64,000 bases of DNA from Gammaproteobacteria bacterium (GTDB lineage Bacteria > Pseudomonadota > Gammaproteobacteria > GRL18), in the NCBI GenBank assembly GCA_026994225.1, contig JALWRI010000049.1, forward strand, positions 1 through 64,000, given 5' to 3'. The position numbers and the translations under genes are program-made. Of this stretch, positions 31,628-41,700 are shown one piece after another (within the stretch, counting starts at the first letter, position 1; every line of letters begins with the position of its first letter). A model generated the notes under the pieces. That model was not told where the DNA came from. It ran no database searches and saw nothing but the letters and a program-made list of their open reading frames with translations.

Positions 31628-34600
31628 CTAATTTTCTTGTATCAGTGTGCTGATTTGTTGTTTTAAATAGGTATACCTTTTTTCTGCTTGTTGTAATTGT
31701 TGTTGCAAGGTATTAATTTGTTGTTGTAATACACTTATTTGCTGTTTTTCTGGTTGTTGTGCTTGTTTAGTAATACTTATTTGTTGATTTTCATTCAGTT
31801 GCGCCTGTAATTGTTTTATTTTTTGTTCTAATTTTTTCTTCTCGCTTTCTAATTGTAAACAGTATTCTTGCATTTGGGTATCTATTTTTGAAAAAGAGGG
31901 GCATTTTTTATTAGCTAATAATGTTTCTTTATTATTTTCTTCCACTTTAGGGCTAGTATTATGAATATTTGAGCCAGGCAAAATCTCTTGTAGTTGTTGT
32001 TTGGCTGCATTAAAAGCTAATAAGCGTTCTTCTGGCACACGTATGGGGGGATATGGGGATGCAACAGGATCACTAATATGTAATAGTGCTTGTTTCTTAT
32101 CCTCGCTTAACGTACCAACAGGGGTAAATTGTAGATAGCTTTTTTTGATGGTGGGAATATCTGTGTATGGACAGTAAGCTGCTACATCATACAGTAAATC
32201 ATTACAATAATGTCCTTGCTCTATTTGTGCCAAGCTCTTATGAAAACTCATATAAGCGATATTACCATGTAAACGATCACTGATAACAATGGGGAGTAGT
32301 CGTGTTTTATTATGTTCTAAAGTAATTTGTACGGTATCTCCTGTTGCTAATTGGTGTATAGTAGCTAATGCAGGAGATACATACAAAGGATGTTCTTGGG
32401 GCATATATTGATAATTGCTGGTTTTACCAGAATTAAAACTGGTTTGAGCAAAAAAGGTGCGGGCAGGATCTTTTGAAATGGCTGCTCGTCCGGTAATAAG
32501 AAGCGTCTTATTTGCTAAAGAGGTATCGTAAAGAGGAGGTGCTGGGATAAAAAAATGTAAAAGATAGGCTTTTTGATATTTATCACGAAAAGGAAAATCT
32601 AACAGTGAGTAAGTAAGTCGGGCATGATTTGTTTGTTGACTAGGTATCGTTTTGCGTAATAATAATTCTTGCCATTGGATAGGAGTCTTATCGGCATGTT
32701 GAGGTAGGCAATACAGGGGAGGGTTTGTTTGCGTGTAATCCAAAATACGTTGCCATATTTGTGGGCGATTGACCTCATTCTCCTGGCGTAATAAGCCGAC
32801 ATTATGATCATGATCTGCTAATAACAGGGAATAATCAGATTCTACTAAGGTTACCGCACCGACAGTAATGGTATCTTCGGGTGTAAAGGTGGTTTTATTG
32901 ATGCGTTTATTATTTTTAAAAGTACCATTAGAACTGCCCAGATCTTTTATTTTAAATAGGGGTTTTTCTTTATCTACACAATGGATAGAGGCATGTTCCC
33001 AAGAAATAGTAGGATGTGTTAAAGTAATATCACTTTTAGGAGAACGACCAATTGTTAATGCATGATGTGCCAAATTTTTATTAGGGGCAACAAATCGTGC
33101 TTGCAAATAGCCTAATTGATGTAAGCGAGATAAATCTGGATGTGCGCTTGCTATCGTTGTATCATTTAATTGCTCAGTAATATTTGCCATCAGATCATAA
33201 ATAATGGTGAGATCAGTACGGGTTTCTGCTCCAGCGATACGTTCTGGCATTTGTAATGAAAAGGAATTATCACCATTTAATAGCACTTTACTGCTGGCAC
33301 AATCTGGATTAGAGGGGATAAGCAGGTAAGCATGTTCAATACTAAAAGGATCGGGGATAGGATCAATAACGATGAAGGTGCTATTTTTATTTTGTAAACG
33401 CTGTAACCATTGCTGCCGATGGGGTAAATTTGCCTCAAATTGAGTGCCAAAGAAGATAAATAATTCTTTTTTAATATCTGTAGCTTGTGTTTGTAAGTCT
33501 TCATGCAGGCTTAATGCTGGTTGAGATAATAATGCCCGATAACTTTCTTCGGGTAAACCTAAGCGTTGGCTTACATCGGATGCAGTCATTTCATTGATAG
33601 GGATACGGGCAAAAAAACTGTCTGGAGCAAGAGCTTGAATAGCACCTTGCGTATTGCTCTGACCAGTAATGCGTAAGCTACCACCTGCTACACTACCATC
33701 AGCATGTAAACCCAATTTCCCTACTAAAGCGAACAGGTTATCCCATAAAGCATAGGCTTGCATACCTGAACTTTGTGCTAATCCCATAGAGGGGATATGG
33801 ATAGGTATTATCTCAGGTTGTGCTAATAATCGTGCTATCTGAGAAATAGCGGTAGTAATATTATCTTGATAACTCTCATCAGCGGCAATCTGGGGGGCAA
33901 TGTGAATGGCTTGATAGTTATCTTGGGATATTAGATGAATATATTCACGGAGGCTTTTAGTATCTGCATAATGGTTGAGAAAGTCTGTATTAATTGCATC
34001 GGGATGATGTTGTAATATTTCATGTGCGATGGATAAAGCAAATAAAGGGTCTGTGCCGGATTTTAATAATACGATAGATTGTGCGCCAAATTGCTCCATT
34101 ATACTATCTGCGGTTTCGGTTTGTAGCACATCAATTAAGTAAGCATAGTTATTTTTATTTTGGATCTGATGAAAAATATCGGGATTGGTAATAATGCCAT
34201 TCCAGCCACTTAGAATAAATAAGCGATGTTCACCAGGGATGCTTTTTTCAACCGTTAAATAGGGCGTTTCTTGTCCAGTTACTAGAGTATGACTATATGC
34301 TTGGGCTTGTGCGCCTAATTGCGTATTGCTATGAATATGTCTTACCCCTAATAGGCGGAAAACTTCCTGGATGGCAAACATAGCTAAATAATCTAATTGG
34401 GCAACCACATAGATATGAATACGATGTCTGGCTTGTCGATGTTGTAGAAGTAGACAACTGAGTTCTTGTATAGCATTATTATAAGTGATTGGTTCACGGT
34501 GTGAACTAGCAGGTTGTAGTATGCTAGGTGTACGATGAAAAGGGAATAGGGGTTCTTGTGCTAGAGCATGTTGTGAAAAGGTGTTGTTACGTAAGGGAAA

Positions 34601-35053
34601 AATATTATCCTGATATAAATAACGAGGGAGTTGTGTCAGTTTGGATAAAAGCTGACTATTTTCCATTGTAGGAACTTGCTTGACTTTAGAGATTTGAGTA
34701 GTGGTTTTTTCAAAAATATCATCAATACGCTGGTATAAGGTAAACGTCTCTATAAAACCACTAATTTTTAATACGCTAATCAATTCATCACTTAATGCAC
34801 ACAACATTAATGAACCATGTACTGCCTTGATCCGCTTATCAGCCATCAGCAAGATGCGTAAACCATCACTATTAAGTTGCTCTACTGCGGAAAAATCAAT
34901 AGCAATCTCTATTTTTTTATCGTTAATTAATTGTTGTAATTTTTGGCTTAAAAAGGGGACAGCCGCAGAGTCTAAGCGTCCTTCTGGTTTTAGGATAATA
35001 ACGTTTCCTTGTTGAGTTTCGTTTATTTCCATATTTATGTTGCTCGTATTCAT
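31628..35053 (-). CDS. Giant STAS / molybdopterin-oxidoreductase-like / FHA / MopB_CT / coiled-coil protein
   Basis: The 1141-residue product has an order of domains I have not met. Residues 1-118: STAS anti-anti-sigma domain (AIDFSAVEQLNSDGLRILLM; Ser62 at the phosphosite of SpoIIAA-type proteins). ~165-625: molybdopterin oxidoreductase fold without the 4Fe-4S Cys cluster (REPITYNNAIQELS, VFRLLGVRHIHSNTQLG, LSGWNGIITNP, GGSLRITGQSNTQGA, FIVIDPIPDPFSIEHA); the GTxxNxEGR cofactor stretch is degraded and no Mo-ligating Cys is apparent. ~655-740: complete FHA (TIGRSPKSDITL, H687, DLGSSNGT). ~845-955: molybdopterin-dinucleotide-binding C domain (LLITGRAAIS, HPLYVSPALATIHQLATGD). ~1055-1135: Gln-rich coiled coil. 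I infer a scaffold that binds phosphothreonine partners, not an enzyme. Confidence 0.8.
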   Translation of the reverse strand: MNTSNINMEINETQQGNVIILKPEGRLDSAAVPFLSQKLQQLINDKKIEIAIDFSAVEQLNSDGLRILLMADKRIKAVHGSLMLCALSDELISVLKISGFIETFTLYQRIDDIFEKTTTQISKVKQVPTMENSQLLSKLTQLPRYLYQDNIFPLRNNTFSQHALAQEPLFPFHRTPSILQPASSHREPITYNNAIQELSCLLLQHRQARHRIHIYVVAQLDYLAMFAIQEVFRLLGVRHIHSNTQLGAQAQAYSHTLVTGQETPYLTVEKSIPGEHRLFILSGWNGIITNPDIFHQIQNKNNYAYLIDVLQTETADSIMEQFGAQSIVLLKSGTDPLFALSIAHEILQHHPDAINTDFLNHYADTKSLREYIHLISQDNYQAIHIAPQIAADESYQDNITTAISQIARLLAQPEIIPIHIPSMGLAQSSGMQAYALWDNLFALVGKLGLHADGSVAGGSLRITGQSNTQGAIQALAPDSFFARIPINEMTASDVSQRLGLPEESYRALLSQPALSLHEDLQTQATDIKKELFIFFGTQFEANLPHRQQWLQRLQNKNSTFIVIDPIPDPFSIEHAYLLIPSNPDCASSKVLLNGDNSFSLQMPERIAGAETRTDLTIIYDLMANITEQLNDTTIASAHPDLSRLHQLGYLQARFVAPNKNLAHHALTIGRSPKSDITLTHPTISWEHASIHCVDKEKPLFKIKDLGSSNGTFKNNKRINKTTFTPEDTITVGAVTLVESDYSLLLADHDHNVGLLRQENEVNRPQIWQRILDYTQTNPPLYCLPQHADKTPIQWQELLLRKTIPSQQTNHARLTYSLLDFPFRDKYQKAYLLHFFIPAPPLYDTSLANKTLLITGRAAISKDPARTFFAQTSFNSGKTSNYQYMPQEHPLYVSPALATIHQLATGDTVQITLEHNKTRLLPIVISDRLHGNIAYMSFHKSLAQIEQGHYCNDLLYDVAAYCPYTDIPTIKKSYLQFTPVGTLSEDKKQALLHISDPVASPYPPIRVPEERLLAFNAAKQQLQEILPGSNIHNTSPKVEENNKETLLANKKCPSFSKIDTQMQEYCLQLESEKKKLEQKIKQLQAQLNENQQISITKQAQQPEKQQISVLQQQINTLQQQLQQAEKRYTYLKQQISTLIQEN

Positions 35054-35102
35054 CTTATAAAAGAGATTATAAACGTTTATATAGAGAGGATAAACCTATT
35101 CA

Positions 35103-35873
35103 ATGCATGGAGTTAAATTTATCGTAATAGTAGTCTGTGTTGTTATTATAGCTTGTCAAGGAAATAAACAAACGTTAATTTGGGTTAAGGGAGGATTATT
35201 CCAACATGCAGTCATTGATCAACAAAAACCCCAGAAAAAGCGTTTGCATGTATATATAGAAGGGGATGGGCGACCCTGGAAAAGCCATAATAGGGTGGCA
35301 ACTGATCCGACTTCTAGGCAATTATTAATGTTACATTTGATGCAATTAGATACGCAATCTAGTATTTATGTTGGTCGCCCCTGTTATTTTAATCCTAAAA
35401 AAGCCCCTTGTTCAGCTATTTGGTGGACACATAAACGTTATGCGGAAACAGTGCGGCAAAGTATCTTACAAGTGATTAAACAATATTCCCGACATTATCA
35501 AGAAGTCATCTTGTTTGGACATAGTGGAGGGGGGACATTAGCGGTATTAATAGCTGCACAGTTACCTCGTGTGCGGGCAGTTGTTACTTTAGCGGCGAAT
35601 TTGGATATTCATGCGTGGGCAGATTTTCATGCTTATAGCCGGTTATCGGGATCATTAAATCCAATAGACATAATACGTTTGCCAGCTTCAATAGTGCAAT
35701 ATCATTATATTGGGGTAAAAGATAAAAACATAGATTGGCGATGGATTAAACATTTTGTTGATAAACAACCTAATGCAGTAATAAAAAGACTAGATAAAAT
35801 AGACCACAATCATGGTTGGGAGCAAGAGTGGCCTGCTATTTTAACAAGCTTGTCAACACGCTTCCCAACCTGA
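35103..35873 (+). CDS. Predicted lipoprotein with alpha/beta-hydrolase fold
   Basis: The 256-residue protein starts with a lipoprotein signal (hydrophobic core, then VVIIACQG with the lipidated Cys at about residue 18). The mature part has an alpha/beta-hydrolase pattern: HVYIEGDGRPW (oxyanion strand region), EVILFGHSGGGTLAVLIAAQ (nucleophile elbow GHSGG, Ser near residue 141), VVTLAANLDIHAWADF and a C-terminal IDHNHGWE that offers a His. Asp candidate lies before it. Substrate is unknown; an envelope esterase or thioesterase is plausible. It is divergent from the STAS-MopB-FHA gene, sharing about 50 bases of upstream DNA. Confidence 0.8.
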   Translation: MHGVKFIVIVVCVVIIACQGNKQTLIWVKGGLFQHAVIDQQKPQKKRLHVYIEGDGRPWKSHNRVATDPTSRQLLMLHLMQLDTQSSIYVGRPCYFNPKKAPCSAIWWTHKRYAETVRQSILQVIKQYSRHYQEVILFGHSGGGTLAVLIAAQLPRVRAVVTLAANLDIHAWADFHAYSRLSGSLNPIDIIRLPASIVQYHYIGVKDKNIDWRWIKHFVDKQPNAVIKRLDKIDHNHGWEQEWPAILTSLSTRFPT

Positions 35874-35915
35874 AGGATGGGGCGTTTTGATAATTAACCG
35901 TATTTTTAGGTATAG

Positions 35916-36704
35916 TTAACGTTGCGGATAATAAGGATAATAACGATTAGCAGGCATACGGTAGGGATTAGAAGGATAAACAGGTGTTACTGGTGGTTGT
36001 AGTGGTACTTGATAGGCAGGATGACGAGCATAAGGATAATAATGTGGTCGTGCATAAGTGTAAGGATAATAGGTAGCGGCTTTTTTTGTGGAAGTAGGGG
36101 GATGCTGGGTTGTGGCCTGTTTCTTCTTTTGATTGGCAAGCACTTTGCTCGTCATAGTTTCATTAAAATGAGTAATATGTTTTACTGGTTTGCTGATGAT
36201 ATTTTGCGTTGAGGTATTGCCGGGAATGATGGTTTGAGGGAGTGTTGCTTTTGGTGTATCGGTGCTTACTGATTGCTTGAGAGGAATGGAGGAAGGTTGC
36301 GGATTTAGCTCACTGGATATGGATGCTGGCATTGCTGAAATCTCTTGATTAATAACTTGAGATTCTGCTTCAGTCAGCTGACTTTTATTATCCCAGGCAA
36401 TCGCTTTTTTAAAAGAATTATATTTTTCTACTGCTGTAGTTTGTATCGCATTGATGGTAACAAGCCAGGGTTGTTGATTGACAAATTGTTGATAAGCGAT
36501 ATACCCTGCAACCAGCGCGATGAGTAGTAAAAACATTTTGCCTAATCCTGAATTAGACGTTTCTTCCTTGACTTTATGATTTTTAATCGTTGGTTTATTA
36601 GCTAAACCCAGCCCCATTGTTTGTAAACGCTGTGCAGTCATTTCCTGGCGTATTTTTTTTTCTTCCGCAGCAGTTTTTTTGGTGCTTTTATTTTTTTCTG
36701 TCAT
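35916..36704 (-). CDS. Single-pass membrane protein with Tyr/Pro-rich C-terminal tail
   Basis: Not recognised. The 262-residue protein has a highly charged cytoplasmic N terminus (~1-50, KNKSTKKTAAEEKKIRQE), one transmembrane helix (~53-70, GKMFLLLIALVAGYIAYQQF) and a long low-complexity periplasmic part: Ser/Thr/Gln/Pro-rich from ~105, then a tail of repeated YPY units (YYPYTYARPHYYPYARHP, then NRYYPYYPQR). Such tails are found on proteins that touch peptidoglycan or form surface polymers, but no named domain is present. It lies 60 bases downstream of lpxH on the same strand and may be expressed from that transcript. Confidence 0.6.
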   Translation of the reverse strand: MTEKNKSTKKTAAEEKKIRQEMTAQRLQTMGLGLANKPTIKNHKVKEETSNSGLGKMFLLLIALVAGYIAYQQFVNQQPWLVTINAIQTTAVEKYNSFKKAIAWDNKSQLTEAESQVINQEISAMPASISSELNPQPSSIPLKQSVSTDTPKATLPQTIIPGNTSTQNIISKPVKHITHFNETMTSKVLANQKKKQATTQHPPTSTKKAATYYPYTYARPHYYPYARHPAYQVPLQPPVTPVYPSNPYRMPANRYYPYYPQR

Positions 36705-36764
36705 ATCCTTTGTCCTTTTTGCTATTATTACGGGTGTTAATGTGATCCATAAAATAAGTATTGA

Positions 36765-37484
36765 TTAACAAATTTCAATACGTTGATGAGTGTTTGCAGA
36801 AAATAGCAAGTAATTACCTTGTTTGTACCATTCGCCAAGTACCAGGCGTTGATAATCCTTTTCATTGTGATCAGCGGGTCTATGTGTATGTCCATGAATT
36901 AATCTTTGAACTTGATATTGTGTCATATATTGGGCAACAGTTTGGGTATTCACGTCCATTATTTCAGTGCTTTTTTGTTGTTTTTGTTGATGGCTTTCCT
37001 GACGCAAAGATTGTGCGATTGCTAGACGTTCTGCTATAGGTTTTTGTAAAAATTGCTGTTGCCAGGTGGTATTGCGTACCATCGTTCTAAATTGTTGATA
37101 TTCCCTGTCATCACTACAGAATATATCCCCATGACTGAGTAATATTTTTTTATCATATAAGTGAATAATACAGGGATCCTCAAGTAATGTGATACCGGTA
37201 GATTGGGAAAATAATTTACCGATGAGAAAATCTCTGTTACCGTGCATAAAGTAAGTGGGGATGATTTGGGTAAATTGTGCTAATTGCGTTAATATGGGTT
37301 GATATAAAGGTATTGATGCATCATCTCCAATCCAGGCTTCAAATAGATCACCTAAAATATATAAGGCATCAATACGAGTATCCTCATGGGCTTGTGCCAT
37401 AGTCTGCAAAAAAGACAAGAATGTTTGAATGATTGCAGGACGCTCAGGTGTTAAATGTAGATCGGAGATAAATGCAGTGGGCAT
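36765..37484 (-). CDS. lpxH: LpxH, UDP-2,3-diacylglucosamine diphosphatase
   Basis: The 239-residue calcineurin-fold enzyme hydrolyses UDP-2,3-diacylglucosamine to lipid X and UMP, the fourth step of lipid A synthesis at the inner face of the cytoplasmic membrane. Metal-ligand motifs are all visible: FISDLHL, ILGDLFEAWIGDD, FMHGNRDFLIG, LSHGDIFC and IHGHTHRP. These distinguish LpxH from generic phosphoesterases. Length is typical (about 240). It sits 8 bases after the cyclophilin gene ppiB, a common gammaproteobacterial pair. Confidence 0.96.
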   Translation of the reverse strand: MPTAFISDLHLTPERPAIIQTFLSFLQTMAQAHEDTRIDALYILGDLFEAWIGDDASIPLYQPILTQLAQFTQIIPTYFMHGNRDFLIGKLFSQSTGITLLEDPCIIHLYDKKILLSHGDIFCSDDREYQQFRTMVRNTTWQQQFLQKPIAERLAIAQSLRQESHQQKQQKSTEIMDVNTQTVAQYMTQYQVQRLIHGHTHRPADHNEKDYQRLVLGEWYKQGNYLLFSANTHQRIEIC

Positions 37485-37492
37485 GGTATTAC

Positions 37493-37996
37493 CTATTCTG
37501 GATCATCAATGATGAGCATTTTTTCAATAATGACATCTTCTACTGGTACATCCTGATGATAGCCACTATTACCGGTTTTTACTACTTTAATAGCATCGAC
37601 GACTTCCATCCCATCTACCACTTTACCAAACACACAGTAACCCCAGCCTTGAGCCGTTTGATTTTGATGATCTAAAAAATCATTATCTTTAACATTGATA
37701 AAAAATTGTGCCGTAGCAGAATGGGGATCATTGGTTCTTGCCATAGCAATAGTACCAGATTTATTACTTAAACGATTGTTTGCTTCATTAGCAACAGGAT
37801 CACGGGTGGTTTTTTCTTGTAGACCAGGCTGCATCCCTCCCCCTTGAATCATAAAATTATTAATGACACGATGGAAAATTGTTCCATCATAAAAGCCATC
37901 GTTAACATATTGTTTAAAATTTTCACAAGTTTTAGGGGCTTTATCTTCATCGAGTTGAAGAGTAATCATACCGTAATTTGTGTGTATTTGAATCAT
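37493..37996 (-). CDS. ppiB: Cytoplasmic cyclophilin-type peptidyl-prolyl isomerase
   Basis: A 167-residue cyclophilin with no signal peptide. Active-site motifs: [14 protein letters not shown], the [21 protein letters not shown] core and [17 protein letters not shown]. It catalyses cis-trans isomerisation of prolyl bonds in the cytoplasm. Paired with lpxH as in E. coli. A second, exported paralogue lies upstream on the same strand, so the two likely arose by tandem duplication. Confidence 0.95.
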   Translation of the reverse strand: MIQIHTNYGMITLQLDEDKAPKTCENFKQYVNDGFYDGTIFHRVINNFMIQGGGMQPGLQEKTTRDPVANEANNRLSNKSGTIAMARTNDPHSATAQFFINVKDNDFLDHQNQTAQGWGYCVFGKVVDGMEVVDAIKVVKTGNSGYHQDVPVEDVIIEKMLIIDDPE

Positions 37997-38052
37997 AAAA
38001 AATCCTGTAAATAGTTGTACCTGTTGATCCTGTTGTTATATAACGTAACATC

Positions 38053-38655
38053 TTACTTTATTTTAGGTTTGGAGTTGGGAGTTTGTCGGCTAATATGCGT
38101 AATAATAACTGCATCAATGGGAGAATCAGGCATTGGTTTTTGTTGTGTTGGAACTTTAGCAATCGTATCTGCAACCTGCATACCGGTAATAACCTGTCCA
38201 AAAACACAATAACCCCAACCACGTAGACTTTTATCTCTATGATCAAGGGCTTTATTATCCTTTAGGTTGATAAAAAATTGGCTGCTGGCTGAATGGGGGT
38301 TATGGGTTCTTGCCATAGAAATGCTGCCACGTATATTTTTTAGCCCATTATCTGCTTCATTTTGTACCGGCTGATCTGTCTCTTTACGTTTATAATCAGG
38401 CGTAAATCCACCTCCTTGGATAACAAAACCAGGAATAATACGATGGATGAGTGTATTATCATAAAAACCATTATCTACGTATCGTAAAAAATTAGCCACA
38501 GTTTTAGGGGCTTTGTCAGGATATAATTCTAACATCATGTTACCTTTATTAGTCTCAATTTTTATTTTAGGATAATAGTTATCATCGGCAGCAATGATGC
38601 TTGCACACAATAGTATAAATAAAAAAATATTTAATTTATGATAAATAGGTCGCAT
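38053..38655 (-). CDS. ppiA: Periplasmic cyclophilin-type peptidyl-prolyl isomerase (PpiA-like)
   Basis: The 200-residue protein has a signal peptide (IFLFILLCASIIAADDN, cleavage about residue 23) followed by a cyclophilin domain: [50 protein letters not shown]. It therefore acts in the periplasm on exported proteins. The C-terminal tail is short and basic (SKPKIK). Together with surA, the window supplies two periplasmic prolyl isomerases. The gap of 56 bases to ppiB holds no obvious terminator. Confidence 0.9.
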   Translation of the reverse strand: MRPIYHKLNIFLFILLCASIIAADDNYYPKIKIETNKGNMMLELYPDKAPKTVANFLRYVDNGFYDNTLIHRIIPGFVIQGGGFTPDYKRKETDQPVQNEADNGLKNIRGSISMARTHNPHSASSQFFINLKDNKALDHRDKSLRGWGYCVFGQVITGMQVADTIAKVPTQQKPMPDSPIDAVIITHISRQTPNSKPKIK

Positions 38656-38706
38656 ATTTTAATCCAGAGTTATAAACATATATAATGACGTACTAACGAG
38701 CTTGCT

Positions 38707-38735
38707 TTGATAGCGTGGATATTTTAACGTAAATA
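38707..38735 (+). promoter_or_regulatory. Weak candidate promoter of dnaE
   Basis: TTGATA at 38707-38712 and TAAATA at 38730-38735 are 17 bases apart, 45 bases upstream of the dnaE start. The -35 matches 5/6; the -10 is poor. It is the best sigma-70 match in the divergent interval. Confidence 0.3.
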
Positions 38736-38780
38736 TACATAATTTTCTAATAGCGTTTATTTTTTATTTAGGCATAATTT

Positions 38781-41700
38781 ATGCAAACCTCCTTTGTTCA
38801 TCTCCATGTCCATTCAGAATATTCTTTAGTTGATGGTATTGTGCGTATCAAATCATTAGTGAATGCGATAAAAGAAGAAAAAATGCCAGCGGTGGCAATT
38901 ACTGATCAAAGTAATTTATTTGCTTTGGTAAAGCATTATCGAGCTTGCATTAACGCTGGAATTAAACCTATTATTGGCTGTGATCTGTGGATCAAAAATA
39001 AACAACACTTAGAGCAGCCTTTTCGTTTAATTTTATTGTGTAAAAATAATCAAGGCTACACGCATTTAAAAGAAATTATTTCCAAAAGTTATTTAGAAGG
39101 ACAGTATCGGGGTAAACCTTTGGTTGATTCAGAATGGATAGTAGAAAAATCAGCAGGATTGATTGCTTTAGCAGGCATACATAGCGATATTGGTACGATG
39201 TTGTTACAAGAGCGTGATGACATGGTAGCAGAATTAATGGATTTTTGGTTACCTGTCTTTCCACAATGTTTTTACTTGGAAATACAACGTATTGGTAATA
39301 AGCAAGAAGAATTGTTTATTCAAAAAGTGAGTCATTTAGCAATACAATACGATTTACCACTGGTTGCAAGCAATTCGGTACATTTTCTTAAAAAAGAAGA
39401 TTTTGCCGCTCATGATGCTAGAGTCTGTATTAACGAAGGGAGAGTAATTGCCGATCCAAATCGTCCCAGACGTTATACAGAACAACAATATTTACGCTCT
39501 ATAGAGACTATGCAGTCCTTATTTGCAGATTTTCCTGAAGCAATAGAAAACAGTGTAGAAATTGCAAAACGTTGTAATCTACAGTTGCAATTAGGCAAAA
39601 ACTTTTTGCCTCATTGTCCTGTTCCTGAGAATATGACGGAAGAAAGTTATTTTATCCAGCTCTCCCGAGAGGGCTTGGAAAAACGTTTAGCTTTTTTATT
39701 TGATACTCACGCTAGAGATTTTGTAGCAAAGCGCAAACCTTATGATGAACGATTGCAAATTGAGTTAGATGTGATCGTAGGAATGGGTTTTTCTGGATAT
39801 TTTTTAATTGTTGCTGATTTTATTCAATGGGCTAAAAATCAGGGTATTCCTGTTGGACCTGGACGGGGATCAGGGGCAGGATCATTGGTAGCATACGCAT
39901 TGACCATTACCGATTTAGATCCACTCGAATATGATTTACTGTTTGAACGGTTTTTAAATCCTGAACGGGTATCTATGCCAGACTTTGATATTGATTTTTG
40001 TATGGAAGGACGGGATAGAGTGATAGATTATGTTGCTCAACAATACGGACGGGATAAAGTTTCTCAGATTATTACCTATGGTTCTATGGCAGCTAAAGCA
40101 GCTATTCGGGATGTAGGTCGAGTACAAGGATATGGTTATGGGTTTGTAGACAGTATTGCTAAAATGATCCCGATGGATTTAGGTATTACTCTGGATAAAG
40201 CACTGACACAAGAAGAGGCATTTCAACAACGTTATCAAGAAGATGAAGAAGTCCATGAGTTAGTGGATATGGCGCGTGCTTTAGAAGGGATCACCCGTAA
40301 TGCGGGAAAACATGCCGGAGGGGTTGTTATTTCCCCTTCAGTCTTGACAGATTTTGCTCCTGTATATTGTGAACAAGATTCTGATAGCATTGTGACACAA
40401 TTTGATAAAGATGATGTGGAAGCAGTAGGATTAGTCAAGTTTGATTTTTTAGGATTAAAAACCTTGACCATTATTGATTGGGCATTAAAAATGGTCAATA
40501 TGCAGCAAACAGAACAGATTGATATTGCGAATATTGATCTTGCAGATGTAGCGAGTTTTGATTTATTAAAAGCCGCTAAAACAACGGCAGTATTTCAGTT
40601 GGAATCACGGGGCATGAAAGATTTAATTGCCCGTTTACAACCTGATTGTTTTGAAGATATTATTGCATTAGTTGCTTTATTTCGTCCAGGGCCTTTGCAA
40701 TCAGGAATGGTTGATGATTTTATTAACCGGAAACATGGACGAGCAAAAGTAGAATATCCCCATCCTGATCTGGCACCTATTTTAGCACCCACGTATGGCA
40801 TTATTTTATATCAAGAACAGGTAATGCAAATTGCTCAAGTATTAGCAGGTTATACGCTAGGTGGTGCAGATATGTTACGGCGAGCCATGGGGAAGAAAAA
40901 GCCGGAAGAAATGGCAAAACAGGGGCAGATATTTTTAGATGGTGCAACAGAACGGGGGGTAGATGAAAAAACGGCATTATATATTTTTGATTTAATGGAA
41001 AAATTTGCTGGATATGGGTTTAATAAATCACATTCTGCAGCGTATGCGTTGGTATCTTTTCAAACTATGTGGCTAAAGAGCCATTATCCTCATGCGTTTA
41101 TGGCAGCAACCTTATCGGCAGATATGGATAATACAGATAAAGTAGTAACATTAATAGAAGAATGTCGGGAAATGCATTGTAAAGTGATTCCACCGAGTGT
41201 CAACGATTCAGAATATTATTTTACTGTTACAGCAGAAAAAGTCATTGTGTATGGTTTAGGTGCTATTAAGGGAATCGGAAAGGGGGCAATAGACAATATT
41301 GTTGAAAATAGACAACAATATGGAAGTTATCAAGATATTTTTGATTTTTGTCATAGGGTGGATTTGCGTAAAGTTAATAAACGGGTATTAGAAAGCCTTA
41401 TTCGCTGTGGTGCTTTTGATTGTTTAAAAATGAACCGCGCTTCGGTGATGCAAAGTTTACCAATTGCCATAAAAATGGCAGAGCAACAGACACGAGATAC
41501 CTTACAAGGGCAAACTGATTTATTTGGTGGATCGTTAGCTGCACATACGCATGTAGAAGTACCTAATGTGCCTGAATGGAAAGATAATATTCGCTTGCAA
41601 GGTGAAAAAGAAACATTGGGTATTTATTTAACAGGGCATCCTATTGATCAATATAAAGCAGAGTTAGCGCATTTTATTTCTTTTTCATTAGCACAGGTAA

